From: Pseudomonas syringae KCTC 12500
GTDB taxonomy: Bacteria; Pseudomonadota; Gammaproteobacteria; Pseudomonadales; Pseudomonadaceae
Direction: 5' to 3'
Assembly (NCBI RefSeq): GCF_000507185.2
Contig: NZ_AYTM02000002.1
Span: 2,898,001-2,962,000 of the forward strand
DNA: 64,000 bases
The notes beneath the pieces were generated by a model. It did no database searches and had not been told where the DNA came from. It saw nothing but the letters and a program-made list of their open reading frames with translations. Each line of letters opens with the position of its first letter. The stretch's first letter is position 1. Below, one piece after another: positions 38,584 through 48,457 of this stretch. The translations under genes were made by a program, and so were the position numbers.

Positions 38584-39204
38584 TTAAACGGCAATCCTGT
38601 GGTCCGTCAACCCGGGGCTGGTGACGCGGTAGATACCGATCTCGCCGAGCAGATTGGGCCAGAGCTTGCTGGCCCAGCCATGACGGTGCTGCTGGTCGAC
38701 CGCCAGCCTGTCGAGCACCTGCGCATCGCGCTCGCGGCACAGCTCTTCGAAGTCGCCGAAGGTACAGAAGTGAATGTTCGGCGTGTTGTACCAGGTGTAC
38801 GGCAGGAATTCGGACACTGGCATGCGGCCCTTGCTCGCCAGGTACCAGCGGCAGCGCCAGTGACCGAAATTCGGGAAGGTGATGATGCACTGGCGACCGA
38901 CGCGCAGCATCTCGTCGAGGATTCGGTCCGGGTAATGCACCGCTTGCAGGGCCTGGGTCATGACCACGACGTCGAAGCTGTTGCTGGCAAAGTTGCCCAG
39001 CCCCTTGTCGAGGTCCTGCTCGATGACGTTGATGCCCTTGGCGACGCACTCGGCAATGTTGGCCGCGTCGTTTTCCAGTCCGTAGCCAGTGACCTGCTTG
39101 TGGTCACGCAGCCAGGTCAGCAATTCGCCGTCACCGCAGCCCAGGTCGAGCACGCGGCTGCCCGCGGGAATCCATTCCTGAATGATTTCCAGATCGGCTC
39201 TCAT
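38584..39204 (-). CDS. metW: methionine biosynthesis protein MetW
   Basis: 206 residues, a SAM-binding methyltransferase-like fold with VLDLGCGDGELL near residue 18-29. MetW works with MetX in Pseudomonas homoserine acylation; the exact role is not firmly known. It starts seven bases after the metX stop, so the two genes are co-transcribed and probably coupled. Confidence 0.92.
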   Translation of the reverse strand: MRADLEIIQEWIPAGSRVLDLGCGDGELLTWLRDHKQVTGYGLENDAANIAECVAKGINVIEQDLDKGLGNFASNSFDVVVMTQALQAVHYPDRILDEMLRVGRQCIITFPNFGHWRCRWYLASKGRMPVSEFLPYTWYNTPNIHFCTFGDFEELCRERDAQVLDRLAVDQQHRHGWASKLWPNLLGEIGIYRVTSPGLTDHRIAV

Positions 39205-39211
39205 GGCGTCC

Positions 39212-40351
39212 TCACAACGAAATTCGGTTCATGTAATTGCCGAAAGCCTGCAAGTAGCGCGGAATCGGGATCAGAAAGGCGTCGTGGCCCTGCGGTGCGT
39301 CGATTTCCAGGTAGCAGACGTCCTTGCGCGCGGCCATCAGCGCGTCCACCAGTTCCCGCGAGCGGGCCGGCGAGAAGCGCCAGTCGGTGGTGAACGACAT
39401 CACACAGAATTTGGCGGTGGCGTTGGCAAATGTCTTGGCCAGGTCGTCGTTGAAGTTCGCCGCAGGATCGAAGTAATCCAGTGCCTTGGTCATCAACAGG
39501 TAGGTATTGGCGTCGAAACGCCCGGAAAACTCCTCACCCTGATAGCGCAGATAGCTTTCGACCTGGAACTCGACACTGTGGAAGTCGTAGTTGAGTTTTT
39601 CGCTCTTCAGGCCACGGCCGAATTTTTCGCCCATCGAGTCATCCGACAGGTAGGTGATGTGCCCGACCATCCGCGCCAGCATCAGGCCGCGTTTGGGAAT
39701 CACGCCGCGTTCCTGGAACGAACCACCGTGAAATTCCGGGTCGGTAAGAATGGCCTGGCGGGCCACCTCGTTGAACGCGATGTTCTGTGCCGACAGCTTG
39801 GGCGCCGAGGCGATCGCCAGGCAGTGGCGCACTCGGTGCGGATAGCTGATGGTCCATTGCAGCGCCTGCATGCCGCCCAGGCTGCCGCCAATCACCGCAG
39901 CCCAGGTGTCGATACCGAGCAGGTCGGCCAGCCGGGCCTGGCTGTTGACCCAGTCTTCCACGGTCACCACCGGGAAGTTGGCGCCGAACGGCTTGCCGGT
40001 GTCCGGATCAATGCTGCTCGGCCCGGTCGAACCGTTGCAACCGCCCAGATTGTTCAGGCTGACGACAAAGAATTTTTGGGTGTCGATAGGCTTGCCGGGA
40101 CCGATACAGCTGTCCCACCAACCGGGTTTTCGATCATCGGCGCTGTGGAAGCCTGCGGCATGGTGATGCCCGGACAGCGCATGACAGATCAGCACGGCAT
40201 TGCTGCGTGCGGCGTTGAGTTGACCGTAGGTTTCGTAAATCAGGTCATAGGCTGGCAACGAACGACCGCAGGCCAGCGCCAGAGGCTCGCTGAAATGCGC
40301 CGTTTGCGGTGTGACCAGTCCGACAGAATCGTGGGGGAATACCGTGGGCAT
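39212..40351 (-). CDS. metX: homoserine O-acyltransferase MetX (probably succinyl-specific)
   Basis: 379 residues, α/β-hydrolase fold. The nucleophile is Ser157 in [12 protein letters not shown], with [11 protein letters not shown] near 57-67 and a C-terminal catalytic histidine in PQGHDAFL. It activates homoserine for methionine synthesis. Pseudomonas MetX proteins usually use succinyl-CoA although the family name says acetyl; this window cannot decide it. Next to metW, as usual. A REP pair lies upstream, between it and yggT. Confidence 0.93.
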   Translation of the reverse strand: MPTVFPHDSVGLVTPQTAHFSEPLALACGRSLPAYDLIYETYGQLNAARSNAVLICHALSGHHHAAGFHSADDRKPGWWDSCIGPGKPIDTQKFFVVSLNNLGGCNGSTGPSSIDPDTGKPFGANFPVVTVEDWVNSQARLADLLGIDTWAAVIGGSLGGMQALQWTISYPHRVRHCLAIASAPKLSAQNIAFNEVARQAILTDPEFHGGSFQERGVIPKRGLMLARMVGHITYLSDDSMGEKFGRGLKSEKLNYDFHSVEFQVESYLRYQGEEFSGRFDANTYLLMTKALDYFDPAANFNDDLAKTFANATAKFCVMSFTTDWRFSPARSRELVDALMAARKDVCYLEIDAPQGHDAFLIPIPRYLQAFGNYMNRISL

Positions 40352-40455
40352 CGACCCTGCTCTCGCGTGAATGAGGCGTAAGTCTAAAGACCGCGGGGTG
40401 CAGCGGCAATAAGGGATGTTGTGAGGCGTAAATCAACGGCACGATAGTTAAGGCT

Positions 40456-40570
40456 GTTGTAGGAGCGAACTTGTTCGCGAAGGCGTTGCTTGGGTCGATA
40501 TATCCTCTTTGGATGTACCTACCCCTTCGCGAACAAGTTCGCTCCTACGGCCTACGGCCAGAATCAAAAG
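40456..40570. repeat. REP-type inverted pair (GTAGGAGCGA family)
   Basis: TTGTAGGAGCGAACTTGTTC with GCGAAGGCG on the left and CTTCGCGAACAAGTTCGCTC plus CTACGGCC on the right form a near-perfect inverted pair. It lies in the 266-base gap between the yggT end and the metX start, so it would be inside the transcript if the run is one operon. Confidence 0.82.
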
Positions 40571-40617
40571 CGGACTTGTGTGTAACGTCGAGCATTGGAA
40601 CGTGGGAACAGGAATGC

Positions 40618-41208
40618 TTACATCAACAGCCGCAGCACATCCGGCATGCCGCTCATGGCGGCGAGGTTGTTGATGACCAGCATGTCCAGCAGCTTGAGCA
40701 CCAGGAATGCGAGGATCGGCGAGATATCCAGACCGCCAAGGTTCGGGACGATCTTGCGGAACGGTGCCAGTGCCGGTTCGCAGATCTGGTTGACCAGTTC
40801 CGCGCCAGGGTTATGGCTGCCCGGTGCGACCCACGACAGAATCACGCTGATGATCAGGGCAAAGAAGAAGATCTTCAGGAACAGCGCGGTGACGCTGATG
40901 ATCGACCACAGCAGCAGGTGCAGCGGGTCGCCCGTGGTGCCGAACATCAGCAGCAGGGTCAGAGCCATCAGGATCATCTGCACGATGATCGCCAGCACCA
41001 GCGACGACATGTCCAGCCCGAACAGGCTGGGGATGATGCGCCGCAGCGGCTTGAGCAGCGGTTGGGTGGCGCGCACGATGAACTGGCACAGCGGGTTGTA
41101 GAAGTTGGCCCGTACCAGTTGCAGGACGAAGCGCAACAGCACGATCAGCAGGTAAAGACTGCCAAGCGTCTGCAGGACGTAAATTGCAGCGGTGTTCAAT
41201 CCGATCAT
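40618..41208 (-). CDS. yggT: YggT family membrane protein
   Basis: 196 residues from the ATG at 41208. Two repeats of the YggT domain are visible, each with a pair of membrane segments (LLIVLLRFVLQLV... and IFFFALIISVILSWVAPGS...) and a conserved PLLKPLRRIIPS / PALAPFRKIVPN stretch. Function is uncertain; members are linked to membrane stress and osmotic tolerance. It follows proC closely, an order conserved in many bacteria. Confidence 0.88.
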   Translation of the reverse strand: MIGLNTAAIYVLQTLGSLYLLIVLLRFVLQLVRANFYNPLCQFIVRATQPLLKPLRRIIPSLFGLDMSSLVLAIIVQMILMALTLLLMFGTTGDPLHLLLWSIISVTALFLKIFFFALIISVILSWVAPGSHNPGAELVNQICEPALAPFRKIVPNLGGLDISPILAFLVLKLLDMLVINNLAAMSGMPDVLRLLM

Positions 41209-41233
41209 CGATCTGCTCCAGAAAACCCGAAAA

Positions 41234-42052
41234 TTATTTGCCCAGTTGTTCAGCCAGCTCGGCTGCACGATGGTCTGCGGCGGTCAGTGCCGTTTCCACC
41301 AGTGCCTCGAAACCGCCCGCCTGGAATGCCTTGATGGCGGCCTCGGTGGTCCCGCCCGGTGAGGCGACACGCCGCCGCAGTTCGCCTGCGTCCACATCAC
41401 TGCCGGTCGCGATCAAGGCCGAGCCCAGCGCTGTTTGCAGGGTCAGCTTTTTAGCGATGTCCTCCGGCAGCCCCAGTTTCACGCCTGCCGCGGTCATCGC
41501 CTCCATCATCAAAAAGAAATACGCCGGACCGCTGCCGGACACTGCCGTAACAGCGTCCATGTGTTTTTCCTGCTCGACCCAGACCGCGACGCCGACCGCG
41601 GCCAACAACGTCTCGGCCTGTTCACGCTGCTCGGACGTGACGTTGTCGGTCGCGTACAGCCCGCTGGCACCCTGACGCAGCAGCGAGGGCGTGTTGGGCA
41701 TGCAACGCACCACCGGCTGCTCGCCCAGCCATTGCGTCATGCTGGCGCAGGTGATGCCGGCCGCGACCGAAACAATCAGCTGGTGAGGTTCGAGACTGGA
41801 CTTCAAGCCCTGGCAGACGTCTTTCATCATCTGCGGCTTGACCGCCAGCACCACCACGTCGGCGCCTTGGATCGCCTCGGCGTTGTCAGCGAATACCTTG
41901 ATACCGTGGTCGTTGGCGATGCGCTCGCGGGTTTCGGCACCCGGCGCACTGGCACTGATCAGTGCCGCCTCCACGCCCTGGGCGCGCAGGCCGCCGATCA
42001 GGCTGGCGGCCATGTTTCCGGCACCGACGAAGGCAATACGGGTCTTGCTCAT
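41234..42052 (-). CDS. proC: pyrroline-5-carboxylate reductase
   Basis: 272 residues. N-terminal Rossmann motif FVGAGNMAASLIGGL at 8-22, VLAVKPQMMKDV near 70, and the C-terminal signature in SGSGPAYFFLMMEAM near 163 and SPGGTTEAAI near 232. It makes proline from pyrroline-5-carboxylate with NAD(P)H. It sits between yggS and yggT, 21 bases after yggS. Confidence 0.95.
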   Translation of the reverse strand: MSKTRIAFVGAGNMAASLIGGLRAQGVEAALISASAPGAETRERIANDHGIKVFADNAEAIQGADVVVLAVKPQMMKDVCQGLKSSLEPHQLIVSVAAGITCASMTQWLGEQPVVRCMPNTPSLLRQGASGLYATDNVTSEQREQAETLLAAVGVAVWVEQEKHMDAVTAVSGSGPAYFFLMMEAMTAAGVKLGLPEDIAKKLTLQTALGSALIATGSDVDAGELRRRVASPGGTTEAAIKAFQAGGFEALVETALTAADHRAAELAEQLGK

Positions 42053-42073
42053 GAAGGGGTCCTTATGAAGAGG

Positions 42074-42760
42074 TTATGGCTGGCCATAGTCGCGGGCACC
42101 AAAAAGAGCGGTGCCGATGCGTACCCAGGTCGCGCCTTGTGCAATGGCGGCTTCCAGGTCGTGGCTCATGCCCATGGAAAGTGTGTCGAGCGGCAGGTTC
42201 AACTGCTCCTGCAGCGTGCGCACTGCGGCGAAGGATGCATCCTGCGCCGCAGGATCGTCTGTGGGCTCGGGGATGGCCATCAGGCCGCGCAACCTGAGTC
42301 GCGGCAGGGCGATGATGGCCGCGGCCAGTGCAGGCAGGTCCTGAGGCGTGCAGCCCGACTTGCTGGCTTCGCCACTGACGTTCACCTGAATGCAGATGTT
42401 CAGCGGTTCAAGCGCTTCGGGGCGTTGCTCGGACAGGCGTTGAGCGATTTTCAGGCGGTCCACGGAATGTACCCAGTCGAAGTTCTCGGCGATAGCTCGC
42501 GTCTTGTTCGATTGAATGGGGCCAATGAAGTGCCAGCACAAGGGCAGGTCGCTCAGTTCGAGCTGTTTGCCCAGTGCTTCCTGTAGATAATTTTCGCCAA
42601 AATCGCGCAAACCTGCGGTGTAAGCTTCACGCAGGTCACTGGCGGGCTTGGTTTTGCTCACCGCCAGCAGGCCGACGGACGCCGGATCGCGCTCAGCGGC
42701 AAGCGCTGCGTCGCGAATTCGCTGTTCGAGCGTTGAAATGTTCGCTGCTATCGTAGACAT
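42074..42760 (-). CDS. yggS: YggS family PLP homeostasis protein
   Basis: 228 residues, alanine-racemase-like TIM barrel binding PLP through the lysine in LLAVSKTKPASDL near 36. Other markers are FGENYLQEALGK near 54, WHFIGPIQSNKTR near 75 and LSMGMSHDLEAAIAQGATWVRIGTALFG at the end. YggS keeps vitamin B6 pools balanced and has no known enzymatic activity. It is divergent from pilT with 55 bases between starts. Confidence 0.94.
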   Translation of the reverse strand: MSTIAANISTLEQRIRDAALAAERDPASVGLLAVSKTKPASDLREAYTAGLRDFGENYLQEALGKQLELSDLPLCWHFIGPIQSNKTRAIAENFDWVHSVDRLKIAQRLSEQRPEALEPLNICIQVNVSGEASKSGCTPQDLPALAAAIIALPRLRLRGLMAIPEPTDDPAAQDASFAAVRTLQEQLNLPLDTLSMGMSHDLEAAIAQGATWVRIGTALFGARDYGQP

Positions 42761-42815
42761 TGATTTGCGCCAGCAGGGCTAAAGTCTGCGGCATTCTATG
42801 TGATTGAGGAGCTGT

Positions 42816-43850
42816 ATGGATATTACCGAGCTGCTGGCCTTCAGTGCCAAACAGGGCGCGTCGGACTTGCACCTCTCTGCAGGTCTGCCGCCGATGATCC
42901 GCGTCGACGGCGATGTACGGCGTATCAACCTGCCCCCGCTGGACGCGAAGGAGGTCAAGGCGCTGATCTACGACATCATGAACGACAAGCAACGGCAAGA
43001 CTTCGAAGAGCGTCTGGAAACCGACTTTTCCTTCGAAGTGCCGGGCGTGGCGCGGTTTCGGGTCAACGCCTTCAACCAGAATCGCGGTGCCGGCGCGGTA
43101 TTCCGGACCATTCCCTCGAAAATCCTGAGCATGGAAGACTTGGGCATGGGCAATGTGTTTCGCAAGATTACCGACGTGGCGCGAGGCCTGATCCTGGTCA
43201 CCGGTCCGACCGGCTCAGGCAAGTCGACCACCCTGGCGGCGATGATCGACTACCTCAATTGCAACAAGCATCACCATATCCTGACCATCGAGGACCCGAT
43301 CGAATTCGTCCACGAGTCGAAGAAGTGCCTGGTCAACCAGCGCGAGGTGCACCGCGACACGCTGGGCTTCTCGGAGGCGCTGCGCTCGGCGTTGCGTGAA
43401 GACCCGGACGTGATTCTGGTCGGTGAAATGCGTGACCTGGAGACCATCCGCCTGGCGCTGACCGCTGCTGAGACCGGCCATCTGGTATTCGGCACGCTGC
43501 ACACCACGTCAGCGGCCAAGACCATCGACCGGATCGTCGACGTGTTTCCTGCTCAGGAAAAATCGATGATTCGCTCGATGCTCTCCGAATCGCTGCACGC
43601 CGTGGTCTCGCAGGCGTTGCTCAAGAAGGTCGGCGGCGGACGCGTGGCGGCGCACGAAATCATGATGGGCACCCCGGCGATTCGTAACCTGATCCGTGAG
43701 GACAAGGTGGCGCAGATGTATTCGTCGATCCAGACGGGCGGCTCGATGGGCATGCAGACGCTGGACATGTGCCTGGCCGATCTGGTGAAGAAGGGGCTGA
43801 TCACCCGCGAAAGCGCACGCGAACGCGCCAAGGTGCCGGATAACTTCTGA
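42816..43850 (+). CDS. pilT: type IV pilus retraction ATPase PilT
   Basis: 344 residues. Walker A GPTGSGKST at 130-138, the Asp and His boxes (TIEDPIEFVHE near 159, GHLVFGTLHT near 223) and the PilT-specific AIRNLIRE near 288. PilT depolymerises pili and powers twitching. GAGGAG precedes the ATG at 42816. In P. aeruginosa pilU follows directly; here a terminator and an unrelated gene follow instead. Confidence 0.95.
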   Translation: MDITELLAFSAKQGASDLHLSAGLPPMIRVDGDVRRINLPPLDAKEVKALIYDIMNDKQRQDFEERLETDFSFEVPGVARFRVNAFNQNRGAGAVFRTIPSKILSMEDLGMGNVFRKITDVARGLILVTGPTGSGKSTTLAAMIDYLNCNKHHHILTIEDPIEFVHESKKCLVNQREVHRDTLGFSEALRSALREDPDVILVGEMRDLETIRLALTAAETGHLVFGTLHTTSAAKTIDRIVDVFPAQEKSMIRSMLSESLHAVVSQALLKKVGGGRVAAHEIMMGTPAIRNLIREDKVAQMYSSIQTGGSMGMQTLDMCLADLVKKGLITRESARERAKVPDNF

Positions 43851-43872
43851 TCACAGGGATGCTGCAGGAACG

Positions 43873-43908
43873 AAAAAGGGGTCTTGAACGCGTTCAAGAC
43901 CCCTTTTT
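43873..43908. terminator. bidirectional Rho-independent terminator after pilT
   Basis: A perfect 36-base palindrome: AAAAAGGGGTCTTGAACG and its exact inverse. The T and A runs at the two sides let it serve both pilT and the convergent NlpC/P60 gene. Confidence 0.95.
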
Positions 43909-43944
43909 CAGATGCAGCTTGCAGACCGTAGATTCAGGCCAGGA

Positions 43945-44625
43945 TCAGCGCTGAACCACACGCATCTGCCCTGGTTGCTTGGGCAACACACGCTTGGCAA
44001 TCTTGTAGTGGCTGTTCCAATACGGTTTGTTCAGCGTATCGACAGTTACGGCCTTGCCACGGCGCGGCGCATGAACGAACTTGTTGTCGCCCAGGTAAAT
44101 GGCGACGTGGTTGATGTTGCGGCTCTTGATGTTGAAGAACAGCAGATCACCGGGTTTCAGATCCTTGCGATCCACCGTTTGACCATGACCCTGGGCCATG
44201 GCATTGGAGGTGCGTGGCAGGTCGACCTCACGGACATCCGTGTAGGCGTATTTGACCAGTCCGCTGCAATCCAGGCCTTTACCGGGCGTGTTGCCGCCCC
44301 AGCGATAAGGCGTGCCCACAGCCTGCAAGGCGCGCTTTACAACGGCGTTGCCTTGCTTGGCAGGGGCAGAAGCCTGCAAGGCCGCGACTTTCTTGGCGTT
44401 CTTGCGTGAAAGCGGCTTCTGGACGGCGTGGGTACCAGTGCCGTACTGAGTTCGGGTGGTGGTGGCTTCCTGGGGTGCATTGCGAGTCGCGAGTGCCGGT
44501 GAAGAGTGGCTTTTGGCGGTGTAGCCCGAGAAGCTCGCAGGAAGTTGTTGCTCACGATTGGTGGCGTGGGCGGCCAGAGGCATAAATAGGCAAATGGTTA
44601 GCCATGTCTTGAAAAAAGGACGCAT
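43945..44625 (-). CDS. NlpC/P60 peptidoglycan endopeptidase (C40)
   Basis: 226 residues. A signal peptide (FKTWLTICLFMPLAAHA) is followed by a basic linker of about 75 residues. The catalytic domain has Cys in LDCSGLVKYAY near 129, His in NINHVAIYLGDN near 180 and a third polar residue in FVHAPRRG. Such enzymes cut stem-peptide links in the periplasm and are needed for growth or cell separation. The start at 44625 has only a weak ribosome site. Convergent with pilT. Confidence 0.9.
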   Translation of the reverse strand: MRPFFKTWLTICLFMPLAAHATNREQQLPASFSGYTAKSHSSPALATRNAPQEATTTRTQYGTGTHAVQKPLSRKNAKKVAALQASAPAKQGNAVVKRALQAVGTPYRWGGNTPGKGLDCSGLVKYAYTDVREVDLPRTSNAMAQGHGQTVDRKDLKPGDLLFFNIKSRNINHVAIYLGDNKFVHAPRRGKAVTVDTLNKPYWNSHYKIAKRVLPKQPGQMRVVQR

Positions 44626-44875
44626 TCGGCAGGGCTCATGGTGGTCAGCGCGCAACTTTATAACAGCTTTTTGAAAAAAACTGACCCCATTTGTCGAGCG
44701 CATCACAGTGGCATCATTGCGTTTTATGCGACAGACTCTTTCTTTTTTTGGCCCAATCCCTTTAGCGACAAGGGCTTGGCGGCATTAAACCGCCTCATGT
44801 GCCATACGTCGGAATAGGGAAACCAAGTCACAATTTTGTTATGTATTTTTTTCTATCAGCACAAAGAGGGCAAAA

Positions 44876-45280
44876 ATGAACGCCTATCGTTCAGACACAC
44901 ACAGCAAGGTCATGGGCTACCTGATGTGGATTTTCGGCTTCCTGGGAGCGCATCGCTTCTACTACGGCAAGCCGGTCACCGGGACCATCTGGTTCTTCAC
45001 ATTCGGTCTGTTTGGCATCGGCTGGCTGATCGACCTGTTCCTGATCCCGTCGATGGACCGTGACGCCGACCTGCGCTTTACACCTGGCTCCACCGACTAC
45101 AGCGTGGCGTGGGTGCTGTTGACCTTCCTCGGCCTGTTCGGTGTGCACCGCATGTACCAGGGCAAGTGGATCACCGGGATCATCTACCTGTTTACCGGCG
45201 GGTTGTTTCTGGTCGGTATCCTCTATGACTTCTGGACATTGAATGACCAGATCTCGATGAAGAACGCCCGACGCGGGTAA
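44876..45280 (+). CDS. TM2 domain protein
   Basis: 134 residues with two TM2-like units. The first spans about 11-55 (SKVMGYLMWIFGFLGAHRFYYGK...), the second about 75-120 (WVLLTFLGLFGVHRMYQGKWITG...); both have the G-xHR-xY-G-K pattern followed by a second helix and an aspartate. Four membrane segments are expected. GAGGG lies seven bases before the ATG. Function unknown. Confidence 0.85.
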   Translation: MNAYRSDTHSKVMGYLMWIFGFLGAHRFYYGKPVTGTIWFFTFGLFGIGWLIDLFLIPSMDRDADLRFTPGSTDYSVAWVLLTFLGLFGVHRMYQGKWITGIIYLFTGGLFLVGILYDFWTLNDQISMKNARRG

Positions 45281-45321
45281 GGCTGGGACGAAGGGCTGAC
45301 GCAGAGCGCGGCCCGGACACC

Positions 45322-45453
45322 TATCGTTCCTCACGCTCGCGTGGGAATGCCTGTCGTGACGTTCCGCGTCACAAATCTGCGCCGCGCCGCATGCTCAAGA
45401 CCGGACGCAGAGCGTCCAGAACTGCATGCCGACGCGGAGCGTCGCACGATAGT
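45322..45453. repeat. CGTTCCTCACGCTCCGCGTG-family repeat, second copy
   Basis: TATCGTTCCTCACGCTCGCG, GTGACGTTCCGCGTCAC, GGACGCAGAGCGTCC and GACGCGGAGCGTC follow one another, the same chain of small inverted repeats as at 61801-61972. It is followed at once by a half REP of the other family. Confidence 0.75.
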
Positions 45454-45459
45454 CGAAAC

Positions 45460-45510
45460 CCTTCGCGAACAAGTTCGCTCCTACGGCCTTCGGCCAGAAT
45501 CAAAAGCGGA
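45460..45510. repeat. half REP of the GTAGGAGCGA family
   Basis: CCTTCGCGAACAAGTTCGCT, CCTACGGCCTTCGGCCAG: the right half of the inverted pairs described above, without its left partner. It abuts the preceding repeat, so the 281-base gap between the TM2 gene and pyrC' is mostly repeats. Confidence 0.72.
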
Positions 45511-45561
45511 CTTGTGCATAACGATGAGCACTCTGTGCGGGAGCGAGAGCCCGGAGCGGGC

Positions 45562-46833
45562 TCAACGGCTGTAGCTGATCCGTCCATCCACCAGTGTGTA
45601 GCGTACCGAGCCGGGCAGGCAGTGGCCGATGAAGGGGCAGTTTTCGCCTTTTGACAGCCAGGTCTCGCCGGCAACCGTCGAGGCGGCAGGGTCGAACAGG
45701 ACGATGTCGGCCGGCGCTCCTGCACTCAGCTTGCCGGCTGGCAGGCGCAGCGCGGCGGCAGGGCCGCTGCTCAGGCGGGCGATCAGGGTCGGCAGGTCCA
45801 GCAGGCCGTCATCCACCAGCGTCATGGCCAGCGGCAGCAGTAGTTCGACGCTGCTGATGCCTGGTTCCGTAGCGCCAAACGGTGCCAGCTTGGCATCGCG
45901 TTCGTGCGGCTGGTGATGGCTGGAAATCGCCTGAATGACACCACTCTTCACCGCTTCACGCAGGCCATCGCGATCAGCGCGGGTGCGCAGTGGCGGCTGC
46001 ACGTGATAGAGGCTGGAGAAGTCGATCAGCGCCTCGTCAGTCAGAATCAACTGATACAGCGCGACGTCCGCCGTCACCGGCAGACCGCGCGCCTGCGCCT
46101 GGGCGATCAGCGCCGCGCCACGTGCACTGGTCAGCTGGCTGAAGTGCGCGCGTACACCGCTCTGTTCGACCAGCAACAGGTCGCGAGCCAGCGCCACGGT
46201 CTCGGCCGTCTCGGGAATGCCCGCCAGGCCCAGGAAACTGGCCGTCGGACCGTCGTGCGCCAGACCGCCTTCGGCCAGATCACGATCCTGCGAGTTGAAA
46301 ATCACCGTCAGGTCAAAGGTCGCCGCATATTCCAGCGCCCGGCACAGCGTGCGGGTGTTGCTGAAGCTGCTCAGGCCGTTGCCGAAGGCCACGCAGCCTG
46401 CGTCGCGCAGGGCGATCAGTTCTGCCAGCTGTTCGCCTTCCAGGCCCTTGCTCAGCGCCCCGATGGGGAACACCTTGCTGAACCCGGCCTCACGGGCGCG
46501 ATCCAGGATCAGCTCGGCCACCGCCGAGGTGTCGAGCACCGGTTTGGTACGTGGCGGGCAGCACAGGCTGGTCACGCCGCCTGCCACCGCCGCGCGGGTT
46601 TCGCTGGCAATGCTGCCCTTGCGGCTGTAGCCCGGCTCGCGCAGGGATACGTTGAGGTCGACCAGGCCCGGTGCTGCAACCAGCCCGGTAGCGTCGATGG
46701 TCTGGGTGGGCTCGAAACCCGCCGGTGCCGAACCGATGGCGCTGAGTTTGCCTGCTTCGAGGTGCAGGTCAGTGATTTGATCCAGCCCGCTGACCGGGTC
46801 GATGACGCGAGCGCCGAGGATGCTGAGCTTCAC
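45562..46833 (-). CDS. pyrC': dihydroorotase-like protein PyrC' (inactive ATCase partner)
   Basis: 423 residues of the dihydroorotase fold. The metal-binding motif DxHxHxR is replaced by Asp59-Leu-Asn61-Val-Ser63-Leu-Arg65, so both histidines are lost; downstream [11 protein letters not shown] partly keeps the later site. This matches the Pseudomonas PyrC' proteins, which are catalytically inactive but needed to assemble active aspartate transcarbamoylase. Its start overlaps the pyrB stop (ATGA). Another gene elsewhere must supply real dihydroorotase activity. Confidence 0.93.
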   Translation of the reverse strand: MKLSILGARVIDPVSGLDQITDLHLEAGKLSAIGSAPAGFEPTQTIDATGLVAAPGLVDLNVSLREPGYSRKGSIASETRAAVAGGVTSLCCPPRTKPVLDTSAVAELILDRAREAGFSKVFPIGALSKGLEGEQLAELIALRDAGCVAFGNGLSSFSNTRTLCRALEYAATFDLTVIFNSQDRDLAEGGLAHDGPTASFLGLAGIPETAETVALARDLLLVEQSGVRAHFSQLTSARGAALIAQAQARGLPVTADVALYQLILTDEALIDFSSLYHVQPPLRTRADRDGLREAVKSGVIQAISSHHQPHERDAKLAPFGATEPGISSVELLLPLAMTLVDDGLLDLPTLIARLSSGPAAALRLPAGKLSAGAPADIVLFDPAASTVAGETWLSKGENCPFIGHCLPGSVRYTLVDGRISYSR

Positions 46834-47834
46834 TGGGCGTTCTCCTGTTCGAATTGGCGTTGTGCGTTCTGTCCGCTCATGGCCATGGACAGCACCGCCA
46901 TGCGGATCGCGATACCGTAAGTCACTTGATTGAGAATCACCGAATGCGCGCCGTCGGCCACTGCCGATTCGATCTCCACGCCGCGGTTGATCGGGCCGGG
47001 GTGCATGACTATCGCATCCGGCTTCGCGGCTTCCAGACGCGCAGTGGTCAGGCCGAACAGGCGATAGAACTCGCCTTCGCTGGGCAGCAGGCCACCGGTC
47101 ATGCGTTCGCGCTGCAGACGCAGCATGATGACCACGTCCACGTCCTTCAAACCTTCGTTGAGGTCGGTGTAGACCTTGACCCCGTATTGTTCGACGCCCA
47201 CCGGCAGCAGGGTTTTCGGCCCGATCACGCGGATATCCGGGCAGCCCAGCGCCTTGAGCGCAAGCATATTGGAGCGTGCCACCCGTGAATGCAGGATGTC
47301 GCCGACGATGGCCACCGACAGGTTCTCGAAACCGCCCTTGTGGCGGCGGATGGTCAGCATGTCGAGCATGCCCTGGGTCGGGTGAGCATGGCGGCCGTCG
47401 CCGCCGTTGATGATCGCGACGTCCGGGCAGACGTGCTCGGCAATGAAGTGCGCCGCACCTGAATCCGCGTGGCGCACGACGAACATGTCGGCGGCCATCG
47501 CTTCGAGGTTGCGTAGGGTGTCGAAGAGCGTTTCACCTTTGCTGGTGGACGAGGTTGAGACGTTCAGCGTGATCACGTCGGCTGACAGGCGCTGGGCCGC
47601 CAGCTCAAAAGTGGTCCGGGTGCGCGTGGAGTTCTCGAAGAACACGTTGCACACCGTCTTGCCGCGCAACAATGGGACTTTCTTGACCGCCCGGGCGCCG
47701 ACTTCGAGGAACGAGTCGGCCGTGTCGAGAATTTCGGTGAGCAGCTCGCGGGGCAAGCCGTCCAGAGACAGGAAATGGCGCAGCTGGCCCAGGTGGTTGA
47801 GCTGCAGCGGGCGCTTGGCGTCGAGAGGCGTCAT
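46830..47834 (-). CDS. pyrB: aspartate carbamoyltransferase catalytic chain
   Basis: 334 residues, longer at the N-terminus than the E. coli chain, as in Pseudomonas. Carbamoyl-phosphate site [13 protein letters not shown] at 68-80; [13 protein letters not shown] near 145; [15 protein letters not shown] near 168. It makes N-carbamoyl-aspartate in pyrimidine synthesis. No pyrI is present; PyrC' takes the scaffold role. It starts twelve bases after the pyrR stop. Confidence 0.95.
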   Translation of the reverse strand: MTPLDAKRPLQLNHLGQLRHFLSLDGLPRELLTEILDTADSFLEVGARAVKKVPLLRGKTVCNVFFENSTRTRTTFELAAQRLSADVITLNVSTSSTSKGETLFDTLRNLEAMAADMFVVRHADSGAAHFIAEHVCPDVAIINGGDGRHAHPTQGMLDMLTIRRHKGGFENLSVAIVGDILHSRVARSNMLALKALGCPDIRVIGPKTLLPVGVEQYGVKVYTDLNEGLKDVDVVIMLRLQRERMTGGLLPSEGEFYRLFGLTTARLEAAKPDAIVMHPGPINRGVEIESAVADGAHSVILNQVTYGIAIRMAVLSMAMSGQNAQRQFEQENAQ

Positions 47835-47846
47835 CGCAATGGACTC

Positions 47847-48359
47847 TTAAAGGGCGGTGGAGAGGTCTTGAAGTTCGAGCGCCAGCGGCTCGGGGCCGGA
47901 CAGCTTGATGCGTTCATTCGGTGCCAGCGCCAGGGTGGCGCCGACCACGTTCGGACGTACCGGCAGTTCACCGGCGTCCAGGTCCAGCAGGCAGACCAGC
48001 GTGACACTGGCCGGGCGGCCGTAATCGAACAGTTCGTTGAGTGCGGCACGGACAGTACGGCCGCTCATCAGCACGTCATCGATCAGCACCAGGTGCTGGC
48101 CTTCGATCTCGAACGGCAGTTCAGAAGGGCGCACTTGAGGGTGCAGGCCGTTCTGGCTGAAATCATCGCGATAGAACGAAACGTCCAGCGTGCCCAGCGG
48201 AGCGGGGTTGTTCAGTGCCTTGAGCAGCGCCTGGGCAATCCAGACACCGCCGGTGCGGATGCCGATGAAACGAGGGTCGCTGATGCCGCGCTTGCTCAGG
48301 TGAGCGTTCAGGTCAGTGGCCATCTGACGAATCAGTTCGGCGGGATCGGGCAGGCTCAT
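47847..48359 (-). CDS. pyrR: PyrR: uracil phosphoribosyltransferase/pyr regulator
   Basis: 170 residues. The PRPP-binding motif [18 protein letters not shown] near 90-107 is complete, and [17 protein letters not shown] near 33 fits the PyrR fold. In Gram-positives PyrR attenuates pyr operons; in Pseudomonas it has been linked to pyrimidine regulation. It leads the pyrR-pyrB-pyrC' unit, 98 bases after ruvX. No obvious attenuator hairpin was seen in that gap. Confidence 0.92.
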   Translation of the reverse strand: MSLPDPAELIRQMATDLNAHLSKRGISDPRFIGIRTGGVWIAQALLKALNNPAPLGTLDVSFYRDDFSQNGLHPQVRPSELPFEIEGQHLVLIDDVLMSGRTVRAALNELFDYGRPASVTLVCLLDLDAGELPVRPNVVGATLALAPNERIKLSGPEPLALELQDLSTAL

Positions 48360-48457
48360 GGTTGCTCCTTAGAGGCTCGGGCAGCGTCGGTCCGTGGCGC
48401 GATGCTCAAGCGATAACGTGGAATCCGGGTATCTCGAAGCGATAAAGGCAGAAAAAG

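Noticed and set aside
45322..45510. Small coding frames between the TM2 gene and pyrC'
   Set aside because: They fall entirely in repeats and have no start signals.
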